Positions 1 through 10,100 of a stretch of DNA of 64,000 nt are shown here, in pieces. The DNA is from Chitinophagaceae bacterium. GTDB taxonomy: Bacteria; Bacteroidota; Bacteroidia; Chitinophagales; Chitinophagaceae. Location: the NCBI GenBank assembly GCA_023251255.1, contig JAHEZD010000010.1, positions 35,479 to 99,478 on the forward strand, given 5' to 3'. The translations under genes and the position numbers were made by a program. The notes under the pieces were generated by a model that searched no databases, was not told the DNA's origin, and was given only the letters and a program-made list of their open reading frames with translations. Numbering within the stretch: the stretch's first letter is position 1; each line of letters begins with the position of its first letter.

Positions 1-95
1 TTGTCGATCCATCTTTTATCATCCATTAACCTGTAGACCGGGTACCGTTTTGTCCTCCAGAAAAGGGGCGATTGAAAATTGTGTTCTGTATAGTA

Positions 96-110
96 TATCA
101 AAATTTGATA
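96..110. promoter_or_regulatory. Odd-centred palindrome upstream of first gene
   Basis: The sequence TATCAAAATTTGATA is a perfect 7+7 inverted repeat around a central A, about 100 bases before the first gene. It has the size of an operator for a dimeric regulator, but the region is AT-rich and chance is possible. Bases 1-208 hold no other gene that I can see. Confidence 0.25.
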
Positions 111-208
111 AATGAATTTTAGTAGAATGTATTGCTTTACAAGTTTACAATGATTTCTTTTACAGCAACGCAACTACTAAATTCACAATAGATTTATACG
201 TAAGAACA

Positions 209-892
209 ATGGCAAAAAAGATAAAAGCAAACAAGGCTGAAATAGAAGCAAAGATCGAGTACCAAAAAATCATTGGTGAAGTAAGTAGGGGTGGCTATCA
301 GCCTATCCGGTTTACAAGGATTAAATACAAAGCCTCCAACGAAACGCATATTGATATCAGGAAATTCCAGAGAGGCCCAGGTGACTATGATAAGGAAGAT
401 TATGAAGATGTATATTACCCTACCAAATATGGTTTCCGTTTCCTCGAGAGGGAGTTTACTAGGGTGATCAAAGAATATACCCTAATGCCTGAAACCTATG
501 TCCATCCTGACATTGTAAAAAAGAGCTTCAAGTTATTGGACAGTGGGCAATACGAAAGTGCCGTACTGCAGGCATTCAAATGTATTGAAACACGCATCCG
601 AAAATTGATCAAGGCAGATGCTGAAGAAGTCGGCATCAAACTTATCCGGAAAGCATTCCATACAGAAACAGGAAAACTGACAGATTATACTTTGCCCATT
701 TCTGAAAGGGAAGCTTTTGCCAATTACCTAGCAGGTTCATTTGGATACTATAAGAATGCCTGTTCACACAGGGATGTAGAGATGGACCATTTGTCTGCAT
801 TTACGAGGATCGTTGTAGCAAGTGACCTATTGAAAATTATTGATCAATCAGTAAAATCAAAAGGGAAGCCATTCGATGAGCCACCTTTTTAG
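209..892 (+). CDS. Hypoth_ymh / TIGR02391 family protein
   Basis: This 227-residue soluble protein has no signal peptide or membrane segment. The C-terminal half (from about residue 97: HPDIVKKSFKLLDSGQYESAV, then the conserved YYKNACSHRDVEM near residue 180) is the pattern of the TIGR02391 / Hypoth_ymh family. Members are usually found with restriction, abortive-infection or other mobile-element genes; the molecular activity is unknown. The N-terminal 90 residues are basic and do not match anything I recognise. The KNACSHR segment resembles the RX4-6H-type motifs of HEPN ribonucleases, but the spacing is not exact, so this is only a suggestion. No partner gene is adjacent. Family call good, function unknown. 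Confidence 0.75.
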   Translation: MAKKIKANKAEIEAKIEYQKIIGEVSRGGYQPIRFTRIKYKASNETHIDIRKFQRGPGDYDKEDYEDVYYPTKYGFRFLEREFTRVIKEYTLMPETYVHPDIVKKSFKLLDSGQYESAVLQAFKCIETRIRKLIKADAEEVGIKLIRKAFHTETGKLTDYTLPISEREAFANYLAGSFGYYKNACSHRDVEMDHLSAFTRIVVASDLLKIIDQSVKSKGKPFDEPPF

Positions 893-1192
893 CGACTTGT
901 ATAAAGAGATTTTTGATCTTATGCCTCATTATCACCATGCCTGTTTCCAATAAAGGCACTTGGGCAACATTTTTGGGGATGAATATTGTTATAAAATGAA
1001 CAGTGAAATTAATAAGTCAAAAGATGAAAATAGAAATCAAACCTTATCCGATTTTTTGAATTTAATCCGAAGGTTCAAAACTAAAATAATAGATTGGCAA
1101 GAACAATATAATAAACGAATTAATTAACTAACTAAGAAATTTATAACAGCAGCCGACATAGGTTTTTGCAAACATGCTTTGACAGACAAAAA
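893..1192. other. Intergenic region with one possible 43-codon ORF
   Basis: This 300-base stretch separates convergent genes. The only candidate coding sequence is an ATG at 996 running to a TAA at 1125-1127 (43 residues, starting MNSEINKSKDENRNQ, charged, with a basic amphipathic second half). There is no clear ribosome binding site and no recognisable family, so I regard it as a weak candidate. No strong terminator hairpin is visible. Confidence 0.3.
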
Positions 1193-2221
1193 TCAAGTAA
1201 TAAATAATTCTAGAAAAACAGCAAAAATGATTCTCCTGACTTTGTAGTAGCTTCTTAGTTGCTCAGCCAGCATTTCAAACCTTTTAAAGTGCCAAGTATC
1301 GTATTGTTGCACAATGGTTTGTTCTTTGGTTGGTTCATCAATCATTTTTACCGCTGCTTCTGCCGCAATCTTGCCTGTCCACAACGCATTTAAAATACCT
1401 TGACCTGCCGCTGGGTCAAGTACTCCAGCTGCATCTCCTGCTAATAGTATCTTCCCACTATATAACGGTCTGAAAAGGCGCCATCTGGTGTCTGCAGACC
1501 TGACACCAGTTTTATGATTCTCCATTATTGAAAATGGAGGTGTAAGTGCCGCATGATTAGTGAGGGCAACCCTGGTCCAGCCAGTTAAGCCATTTTCAAG
1601 CGGTGCGAGCCATGTCCACCCATTTTCTTCCGAGATAAAAGATGCTGCATACGTAGGTATTTGAATATTAATACGATCAATTCCCGACCAGACTGTGAGC
1701 CGAGGTGAATAATATTGCCGAGGTAGTTGCAGCAACCTGCCTGCAACCTGTTTTCGCCCGGTACAATCTATTAAATAAGAAGCTGTTAACCGTCGGCCAT
1801 CGTCTAAAACTATAGTTACCTGGTTATTGTCGTTGAATATATTTCTTGCCTTCGTGTCATGAATAATGTTGATGCCAGCGTTGGTCATAACCGATAGCAA
1901 TTGCGCATTAAAGACCCCTCTGTCCAAGTGGATACCGTGCCGCAGGCTATTTCCTGAAAACTTTGTTGGGGTGTATTGCCCGTCACTATAAATACCACCG
2001 AAAATGCCTAAGGAGGCTGTTGCTGCTATAGTCTTGCCGCATATATCATTAATCAGTGTATCTACTACTGGTTCAACACTTTCAATAGTTACTTCACTGC
2101 AAACATTATTAAAAGAATTTCTCGTTATGACCAATGGTTTTTTGCCCGCTTTAAGTAAAGTAAATGCTGCAGCAAAACCAGAAGGCCCGGAGCCGAGAAT
2201 AATTGTATCAATTACATCCAT
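1193..2221 (-). CDS. LodB-like FAD-dependent oxidoreductase (maturase of the LodA-type oxidase)
   Basis: A 342-residue flavoprotein. The N-terminal dinucleotide-binding motif GSGPSG is at residues 10-15, a central YLIDCTGR segment at 149-156, and the flavin-binding GD motif (LLAGDAAGVLDPAAGQGI) around 262. This is the p-hydroxybenzoate-hydroxylase / tryptophan-halogenase-like fold. Its start overlaps the end of the upstream lodA-like gene by 10 bases on the same strand. In characterised systems (LodAB, GoxAB) such a flavoprotein is needed to make the cysteine tryptophylquinone cofactor of the oxidase, so the gene pair fixes the likely role. At 342 residues it is on the short side for the group. 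Confidence 0.8.
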   Translation of the reverse strand: MDVIDTIILGSGPSGFAAAFTLLKAGKKPLVITRNSFNNVCSEVTIESVEPVVDTLINDICGKTIAATASLGIFGGIYSDGQYTPTKFSGNSLRHGIHLDRGVFNAQLLSVMTNAGINIIHDTKARNIFNDNNQVTIVLDDGRRLTASYLIDCTGRKQVAGRLLQLPRQYYSPRLTVWSGIDRINIQIPTYAASFISEENGWTWLAPLENGLTGWTRVALTNHAALTPPFSIMENHKTGVRSADTRWRLFRPLYSGKILLAGDAAGVLDPAAGQGILNALWTGKIAAEAAVKMIDEPTKEQTIVQQYDTWHFKRFEMLAEQLRSYYKVRRIIFAVFLELFIT

Positions 2222-4899
2222 ACAGGGGTGAGGCTATCATCGGTTAAGCTTAAACTGCAAAATCTTTGGCTGGTTTCATTTACTTGGGCGACAATAATTT
2301 CTAAACAGTCTTGTATGCAGCGTTTTGAATCTAGCTGGCGAGTATAATCACTTTTTGTTTTCACGAACAGAAAGAGGTAACCTGAGCCATTTGAGGTTAA
2401 GCGGGAGTTGGTCGCCCAATTGTTAGAACCTCCAACAAGGCGTTTTGGAATACAATAGCCATGAGCACCAAACGACCAGTCATCTACTTTTTCAACGCCG
2501 ACTAACCAAAATTTTTTCTTAAGAGGTCTGTCTTCCCACTGATAGCACCGATTTAGTGCATCCATACGTGCTAAAACTTCCGCTATCGTAAGCCCACGCA
2601 TTTGTGACATATCAAATAGACCATCTATAGCGTTATGTACATAATCAGCACGACCAATTTCTACGAAATTGATTACCACGGCATTGGTGTTACTGATACT
2701 GATAAAAGGACCTTCCTCACCATCCCAGCCTTTTATTGCATTCATCCCATAGTCTAAATGGTAAGGAGATTGTGGGTGATATCCGAGTTCTCTGTCTAGT
2801 AATGGAATTGCGGTCGGCGGATAGTTCGAATTGATAACACTTTTACGTACTTTAGTTAGTGAACTACGAAATGTCCGCGCGGCATCTGGAGAGGCTGCCG
2901 CCCACATGCCATTTACTGCCGCACAAAGCTTGGAATCCTCTACGAAGGGTGAACCAAGCCCATAACTGGCATAAAATCTTATGTTTTCAATATTGCCCAT
3001 TTCCTTCTCACCAGCATAAGTAATATCCCAACCCGGGAAAAAAATTCTTGTAGCACTATCTGGTAGAAAAGTCGTGCTTGTTAACTGACGATTCTGACGC
3101 TTACGAACTTCATTGTTCATGCGAAGTAAAAACTCGCTGGGATAACTCACTGCTCGCATAACGGTTTGCGCAACTGTTTCCCTAATATTATTTGCCCCTC
3201 CATGAACAGGGAAAGCTAGCTCGTTGCTTCCTGGCAAAGGAATGTTTGGATTAGCCCTTAGAACACCCCCCGCCATATCTTCTACGCCTCCTACCATGAA
3301 CATATCCTCATACTCTAGTAAATCAGCACTATTTATTAATGGAAAAAAATCTGGCGCAGTCACAACGGAAAACGCAGCAAATACAGGCAAATTATTAAGT
3401 TGACTAGCAACCCCTTTGATTTGTACTGTTACACAACCATCACATATATTGTCCTCAAAAAGTCCTGCAAAATAGGATTGGTCAATTTTGTTTTGCAGGT
3501 CATTTTCTTCCGGACCCAGATAGTATTCTAGTTCGCCTGTTAATTCATTTACTTGTTCCCGAATGTTTAAAAACATCGGTGCATCCCTAGGGACGTGATA
3601 GTTAGTAATCGTTCTGCCTTTGTACAGGATGGCCGATACAACAGCATCATAAGCATCACGTTTCTGCCCAGGTTTTGGTGTCAGTTTGAAAGATGTATAA
3701 CGCCTGTTAGTAGCTTCGAATATATCGGGTTTCTCCACAACCGGTATAGAAACCCGTAAGCGTTCTTTTTTATTATTGACTAATTGATAGGCCGGGCTAA
3801 CTAGAGGATGTGGCTGGGAGCATAAAAGGACTGATGAACCCATTGAAACTAGAGAGACCATTGTCTTATCACCTGAAAATACAGATCCGGGTTCTGTTGA
3901 AGAGTTACTTATTTTCTTGAAAGGCGCTTTTTCGGTATTAAAAGATACAGACGCAGGAAGTTTCTGATGCTCTGTTACCCTCTTTAGTTTTTCGTTTAAA
4001 TGGCACTCCACAAAAAATATATCTGCATTGTTTAGAAGAGAATCATTTTTAAAAAGCTTTCTTATAGGCAGGAGGAACTGATAAGTGCCTTGCCCATCAC
4101 TTCTAATTATGTCTGGAAATTGCGGCATTACATCAACGGACGCACCTGATGTTTTTGTTTTATGTACGCCTGAAAAGTTGACTACTTTGGCTAGGAAAGC
4201 ACCATATCGCGCAGGATATACTGCAATGTCTTTTTCCGATCCATGTACAGGTTGGTTCGTATAGCAACGGTTGATTTTATCATACTCGCTCAAAGGCTGG
4301 TTACCTACCCTTGCAAAACCGGTTCGGGCAAATACCATGTCAGCATGGGATAAATGAGGTGTCTTACATGCAGGCCGGTATTCATAGGCGAATACTGCAA
4401 TAACAGTATTGCCGTCAACTAAGTTCTTAGTACCCTGTAGACCATAAATTACATTTTCCAACAAATCCAATTGTTCAAGTGAGGGGTAAGTGTTCGAATT
4501 TCCTGGTTGCTTTGATTTGGAAAGTGGATGAGCCATCAGGTGATATAATAAACTTAGCTGTGGCTTACCTGGTTCAATCAACCTTCGGCCGGCAAAATCA
4601 TTCAACCCTTCATTTTGTATCATAGGTGTCACTTCCCTAAACAAACTTTCATGTACAGGATTAGTGGTATTAAGATTAATACCCGTGATGGTACTTATTA
4701 TTTCATCCCACTGGTTGTTTTTCATCCAGTTCAACAATTCTATAAAATCATTGCTAATCGCCGGTGACAAAGTTGGCAAAGTGGATGGGTCTATATTGGC
4801 TGCCGGGGCTTCAAAGAATCCAGCGACTTGCCCTATTACACTGGTCTGGGTAAACAGTGCTGCCAGACTGCTCATCTTGATAAATTGCTTGCGGTTCAT
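2212..4899 (-). CDS. LodA/GoxA-family CTQ-dependent amino acid oxidase
   Basis: An 895-residue protein of the LodA family, quinoprotein oxidases that oxidatively deaminate amino acids and release hydrogen peroxide. The region around residues 657-676 (SKLCAAVNGMWAAASPDAAR) and the GWDGEEGP motif at 724-731 are the family signatures. Cys659 and Trp725 lie 66 residues apart and are the expected pair that is cross-linked into cysteine tryptophylquinone; in LodA the pair is Cys516/Trp581, 65 apart. The N-terminus has a short hydrophobic stretch (residues 9-29) that may be an export signal. Substrate cannot be read from sequence. The partner flavoprotein overlaps downstream. Peroxide-producing family members are antibacterial, which is known of the family and not shown here. 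Confidence 0.85.
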   Translation of the reverse strand: MNRKQFIKMSSLAALFTQTSVIGQVAGFFEAPAANIDPSTLPTLSPAISNDFIELLNWMKNNQWDEIISTITGINLNTTNPVHESLFREVTPMIQNEGLNDFAGRRLIEPGKPQLSLLYHLMAHPLSKSKQPGNSNTYPSLEQLDLLENVIYGLQGTKNLVDGNTVIAVFAYEYRPACKTPHLSHADMVFARTGFARVGNQPLSEYDKINRCYTNQPVHGSEKDIAVYPARYGAFLAKVVNFSGVHKTKTSGASVDVMPQFPDIIRSDGQGTYQFLLPIRKLFKNDSLLNNADIFFVECHLNEKLKRVTEHQKLPASVSFNTEKAPFKKISNSSTEPGSVFSGDKTMVSLVSMGSSVLLCSQPHPLVSPAYQLVNNKKERLRVSIPVVEKPDIFEATNRRYTSFKLTPKPGQKRDAYDAVVSAILYKGRTITNYHVPRDAPMFLNIREQVNELTGELEYYLGPEENDLQNKIDQSYFAGLFEDNICDGCVTVQIKGVASQLNNLPVFAAFSVVTAPDFFPLINSADLLEYEDMFMVGGVEDMAGGVLRANPNIPLPGSNELAFPVHGGANNIRETVAQTVMRAVSYPSEFLLRMNNEVRKRQNRQLTSTTFLPDSATRIFFPGWDITYAGEKEMGNIENIRFYASYGLGSPFVEDSKLCAAVNGMWAAASPDAARTFRSSLTKVRKSVINSNYPPTAIPLLDRELGYHPQSPYHLDYGMNAIKGWDGEEGPFISISNTNAVVINFVEIGRADYVHNAIDGLFDMSQMRGLTIAEVLARMDALNRCYQWEDRPLKKKFWLVGVEKVDDWSFGAHGYCIPKRLVGGSNNWATNSRLTSNGSGYLFLFVKTKSDYTRQLDSKRCIQDCLEIIVAQVNETSQRFCSLSLTDDSLTPVWM

Positions 4900-5327
4900 G
4901 TTTATAAAGGGTTATCTAAAAATGATATTTGTAAGGTATGTAGAAGAATTGATTCTTGCAAGATGTTTACGAAATTTAAAATGAGGTTTTTCTCTATTGC
5001 AAAATCCAATTGCATTGAACAATGCAATCCGATTTGATGTATGACTTGTCCTAAAAAATCGTGCATTTTCTTTTTGTCTACTTTTAGGTAGTGAAAGATA
5101 AAGGAGATGCTTTTGCAGGATTTTTTTGGGAGGCACTGGTACTTTTTGTTTTGCGGATCGTATACAGGGTACCGGTGATGAACCGGGAGGGATTGTATTG
5201 TTCCGAATTGCTGATTGGATACTGGTAGAATATTAATAGAATGGTAACCGATCCCCGCTACCCAATCCTGTGGAAAGCAGCTAAGACCTTGTAATTACCG
5301 TCTTATTGTTAACTGTCAACGGAGGAT
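4900..5327. other. Divergent intergenic region between lodA-like gene and sigma locus
   Basis: These 428 bases separate the minus-strand oxidase gene from the plus-strand sigma factor gene and should carry promoters for both. I could not place a convincing TTTG/TAnnTTTG pair. A GGAGG at 5321-5325 lies only two bases before the sigma factor ATG, closer than an optimal Shine-Dalgarno. Short ORFs here have no coding character. Confidence 0.35.
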
Positions 5328-5920
5328 ATGTCGAACCTGCTACCCAATGAGCCTGAATTGCTGCAACGCCTGATCGACGGCGATGCGGAGGCATTCCGTA
5401 GCGTGTACGAACACTACCAGGGCAAGGTCTTTTTGTTCGCCTTCCGTTTCACCAAATCCCATTCACAGGCAGAGGAAACCGTGCAGGAGGTTTTCATCAA
5501 ACTATGGGAACGCCGCATGCTGGTGGACCCTGCCAAACGGCTGGAACCCTATATCATCACCATCACCAAGAATTTCCTTTTGGACGGGTTGAAGAAAGCA
5601 GCATTGGACAGGGGCCTGCAGCACAAGCTGTATGAGCAGATGCAGGCATTGCAACACCACTCTGTTGATGAATTGATTGCCAAGGAAATAGCGAGGCTGC
5701 AGCAACAGGCGGTTGACAATTTATCAGGGCAGCAGAAAAGGTTTACCTGCTCAGTAGGGAGGAAGAACTGACCTACGAAGAAATTGCCGCCAAGTTGGGG
5801 CTGTCAAAAAATACGGTCCGCAGGCATATGGCCGAAGCGCTCTACTCCATCCGCCAGTATTTGGCGAAGCATCCCGACATCGCTGCCATCCTTGTGGCTG
5901 CCATCATCAAGGGCAAGTAA
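5328..5920 (+). pseudogene. ECF sigma-70 factor, interrupted by a frameshift
   Basis: The first 137 codons encode a typical Bacteroidota ECF sigma factor: region 2 (DAEAFRSVYEHYQGKVFLFAFRFTKS, AEETVQEVFIKLWERR) and the linker. At about 5739-5741 (AAAAGG then TTTACC) the frame is lost and the first ORF stops at 5771. Region 4 continues in another frame from 5741 to the stop at 5918-5920, reading VYLLSREEELTYEEIAAKLG with a helix-turn-helix LGLSKNTVRRHM. Adding one base near 5740 would restore a protein of about 197 residues, the usual family length. The anti-sigma gene follows at 5989. It is either a real loss-of-function mutation, a sequencing or assembly error, or, least likely, recoding. 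The cognate target would be the SusC/D operon below. Confidence 0.85.
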
Positions 5921-5988
5921 AAAAATATTTCAAAAATATTTTCCACTGCACTGGTACTCTTTTTCTTTTCAACAGTATACCTTATAAG

Positions 5989-7113
5989 ATGCCTAATCAA
6001 GAATTAAAGGAGCTATTCCAAAAATATTTGGATAACCAACTAACGCCGAAGGAACTGGATAGGTTCCTGAACATGCTGCATGATGCCTCGCATGAAATGG
6101 AAGCAAGCGAACTGATGAGTGCCACCTGGCAGGAAATGTTCGAGGCCACCGGTATCGATGCACGCCCGGCGAAGGTGGTGTCGATGCATAAAACGAAATG
6201 GTGGAGGACGATCGCTGCTGCCATTATTATATTAATACTGGGTGGCGGTGCATTGCTTTACTTCAATAAATCAACTGAAAAACCGATTGCTGTTATGCCC
6301 GTGCAACAGGAGATAATGCCCGGTGGCAATAAGGCCACGCTGACCGTGGGCAATGGCCAGAAGATCGTGCTGGATGAAACCAAGAATGGCACTGTGAACA
6401 CGGGTGACAATACACAGGTCACGAAGACCGATGGGCAACTGACCTATGCTACTACTACCCCTGCGGAAGTGAGTTACCACACCATCACCACACCAAGGGG
6501 TGGAAAGTATGAACTGGTGTTACCTGATGGTACCAAGGTCTTATTAGATGCGGCTTCTTCCTTGCGCTTCCCCACTGCCTTCACAGGCAACGAGCGTGAT
6601 GTGCAGTTAACAGGTCAAGGTTATTTTGAAGTGGCGAAGAATGCAGAAAAGCCTTTCCATGTCAATGTAAATGGCATGCAAGTGGAAGTACTGGGCACGC
6701 ATTTCAATATCAATGCCTATGATGATGAGGCAGTCATCAAAACCACTTTGCTTGAAGGCAGCGTGAAGGTCACTAAAGGCAATGAAGCCACGAAGCTGCA
6801 ACCCGGGCAGCAGGCACAACTGAACAAGGATGGTAATCTACAATTGATCAAAGAAGCGGACACCGAAGAAGCAACCGCCTGGATCAATGGGGAGTTCCTG
6901 CTCAACGGGTCGGATGTAGCAGCCTTTATGCGGCAGGTAAGCCGTTGGTACGATGTAGATGTTGTGTATGAAGGCAAGCTGCCAGAGGGGCATTTCAAAG
7001 GCAAAACATCCCGAAGCCTGAACCTCAGCCAAATGTTCAAAGTGCTTGAGTACATGGGCATCAATTATAAAATTGAAGGAAAGAAAATCATTATCAAAGC
7101 AGACCAACCATAA
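5989..7113 (+). CDS. FecR-family anti-sigma factor
   Basis: A 374-residue single-pass membrane protein. Residues 1-70 are the cytoplasmic sigma-binding part, a transmembrane helix lies at about 72-92 (WWRTIAAAIIILILGGGALL), and the periplasmic FecR domain follows (TTPRGGKYELVLPDGTKVLLDAASSLRFP, EVLGTHFNINAY, LLEGSVKV). The last 80 residues are the DUF4974 domain usual in Bacteroidota FecR proteins. In this signalling type the STN domain of a SusC-like receptor contacts the FecR protein, which then frees the sigma factor. The receptor with an STN domain starts 5 bases downstream. The gene is intact although the sigma gene in front is broken. Confidence 0.93.
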   Translation: MPNQELKELFQKYLDNQLTPKELDRFLNMLHDASHEMEASELMSATWQEMFEATGIDARPAKVVSMHKTKWWRTIAAAIIILILGGGALLYFNKSTEKPIAVMPVQQEIMPGGNKATLTVGNGQKIVLDETKNGTVNTGDNTQVTKTDGQLTYATTTPAEVSYHTITTPRGGKYELVLPDGTKVLLDAASSLRFPTAFTGNERDVQLTGQGYFEVAKNAEKPFHVNVNGMQVEVLGTHFNINAYDDEAVIKTTLLEGSVKVTKGNEATKLQPGQQAQLNKDGNLQLIKEADTEEATAWINGEFLLNGSDVAAFMRQVSRWYDVDVVYEGKLPEGHFKGKTSRSLNLSQMFKVLEYMGINYKIEGKKIIIKADQP

Positions 7114-7118
7114 CCCTT

Positions 7119-10100
7119 ATGAAACGTTTTTTTGCAACAATATCTATTATACTGCTTCTTGCATTTGCGAACCATACAAGTGCACAGAACGTGACACTGA
7201 ACGAAAGCGGTGCAACATTGGAGAAGTTGTTCAAACTGATCGAAAAGCAGACGGGCTACAGTTTTATCTACAAACTGGAAGCCATCAGGGATGCGAAGAA
7301 GGTGGATATCAATGTAAAGAATACAGCACTCAATACTGTTCTCCAAACGATCTTCCAGGGGCAGCCCTGTGTCTACAACCTTGTGGGCAAAACGATTATC
7401 ATTAAGGAAGCAGAGAAAAAAAAAGAAGAGCCACCAACAACAGCACCGTCTGAACCATCACTCATCAATGTACATGGCAAGGTTATCAATGAAAAGGGTG
7501 ACCCTGTTCCCGGTATCAATATTGCCATCAAGGGAACAAAAAGGACTTACACTACTGATGATTACGGGGAGTACTTTATCAAAGATGTAGATCCACAAGC
7601 TAGCCTCTCTTTTAAAGCTATCACCATTGAACCTTTTGAAATCAAGGTCAATGGCAGGAAGGAACTTTTTACCTATCCTGCTAAAACCCATACCAGCCAA
7701 CTAGATGAAGTCCAAACTATTGCCTATGGCAAAAGAAGTAAACGTTATAATACAGGTGACCAAAACACTATTACAGCCGAAGAAATTGGTAAAATGCCTA
7801 TTCGCGATCCCCTGCAAGCAATATCAGGCAAAGTGCCGGGTGTAATTATTACCGAAAACAGCGGTATGCCTGGGGCTAGGATAAATGTACAAATACGAGG
7901 ACAAAATACTTTGCCTCTTAGTCTTGCTAATAATCCTTATGATCAGCCATTGTTTATTATTGATGGTGTCATATTTGCACCACAGGATAATAGCATCAAC
8001 CAGATTAGTTCTTTAAGTTCTTCAAATGGAACAGCTGATAATATGATGAATTCGAGTGGTAATATGGGGGGGATGAGTGCTATGAGCAGTATCAACCCAG
8101 AAGATATTGAAACAATAGATGTATTAAAAGATGCGGATGCCACTTCGATCTATGGTTCAAGGGGGGCTAACGGAGTAATCTTGATCACCACAAAAAAAGG
8201 AAAAGCAGGCAAAACACAATTTAGTTTTAAAGCCAGTACGGGAGCAAGCTTTGTAACCCGCACCATCCCTATGATGAATACACAACAGTATTTGCAAATG
8301 AGGCATGAAGCTTTAAAAAATGATGGGTTAACACCAAATATTACCAATGCTCCTGATTTGTTGATATATGATACAACCGGTTATACAGACTGGCAAAAAT
8401 ATTTTTTTACTACGGCGCATAGCACAAACATCAATGCTTCTGCATCGGGAGGTTCAGCTAACACAACTTTTCATGTCGGTGTAGGATATAATCAAACTTC
8501 TACAGTATTTCGAGGAACCAGCCCTACTAGTCTGTTATCCATTAATGCGGGCTTTTCACATCAGAGTTCAGATAAAAAATTAACTGTCGCTTTTTCTACT
8601 AATTCTTCCTATAGTTTAATTAATTCAATGCTAAGCGGAAATTTAACTCAATTACAGAGACCTCCTGATTACCCCCGTTCGCAGCAAAACCCTGATGGAA
8701 GTTTTGTTTGGGTTTATAATGGTGTCCACGTGGGGAACGATTTAGCTTATGCCTTGCGATCATACACATTACAGAATTATAATACCATTGATAATTTAAA
8801 ATTTACTTATCGCTTATTGCCGGGCCTATCTGTTGGCACTAGTCTAGGTTATAGTGGCTTTAGTTCGAATGAATATTTCAAGAATCCGGCGAGTTCAAAT
8901 GATCCTGCTAGTGGTATTCTTCAGGGGAGTGCCAATTTTGCTACTAATAATCTTAGATCCTGGCAGGTAGAGCCCCAATTAGATTATACCAAAAGATGGG
9001 GTAAAATGAGTTTCGGTTTATTGGCAGGGGCAACCATACAGCAACAATCAAATACTACTAGTAGGATTAGTGCCGGTGGTTATACTAATGATGCATTACT
9101 TAGCGGGCTGGCAGGAGCAACAACTGTAGGTGCAGGTTATGGTTACACGCAGTATAAATATGCAGCAGCTTTTGGGAGGGTAAACATGATATATAATGAT
9201 AGATATATCATGAATATAACCGCCAGAAGGGATGGTAGCAGCCGTTTCGGCCCGGGTAGGCAGTTTGGCAATTTTGCTTCTATAAGTGGTGGCTGGCTGT
9301 TTATGCAGGAAAAATTTATGAAACAGGCTTTGCCTAGTATAAGTTTTGGTAAACTACGAATCAGTTATGGCACCACTGGTTCTGATAATGTAGGCGATTA
9401 TCAATATTTGCCTTTATGGACCGGTAATAGTGCCGGTAATACCTTCCAGGGTTCGTCCACATTTACTCCGCAGATATTGTTTAATCCTGATTTTAGCTGG
9501 TCCTTAAATAAAAAATTGGAAGCAGGGCTGGATTTGGGCTTCTTGCACGACAGGTTATTGTTCAACATCAGTTGGTACCAAAATCGTTCCGGCAACCAAT
9601 TGATCCAATATCGATTACCTTATGCTACTGGTTTCTCAACAGTAACAAAAAATTTTCCTGCTGTTGTTCAAAACAGCGGTATAGAAATCTCCTTAAACTT
9701 TACTACTGTTAAAACCCAATCATTTACCTGGAGTAGCAATCTCAATTTCAGTATTCCCAAAAACAAATTAATAGCTTTTGATGGCTTGGCTACATCTCCT
9801 TTTGCAAGTTATTTAACAATTGGGAGATCAACAGCTAATGTGCGAGCGTATCATTATCTAGGCATTAATGATACAACAGGAATATACCAATTTGATGATG
9901 GGAAAGGAAATCCAACTTACGCACCAGACATTAATGTAGCATACGGCGCTAGCGTAATTGATATGACCCCACAGTTTCAAGGTGGCTTCAATAACAGTTT
10001 TACATGGAAAGGCTTTCATTTGGATATAACAATGAGTATAAGCAAACAATGGCATAGAAATTATATAAGCGTTCTTAGTAATGGTTACTATGTTGATGGC

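Noticed and set aside
4912..5136. Minus-strand 74-codon ORF upstream of the lodA-like gene
   Set aside because: No family pattern, lies in the promoter region between divergent genes, and composition does not look coding.
5735..5745. Programmed frameshift in the sigma factor
   Set aside because: There is no slippery heptamer or stimulatory structure that I can see; mutation or sequencing error is simpler.
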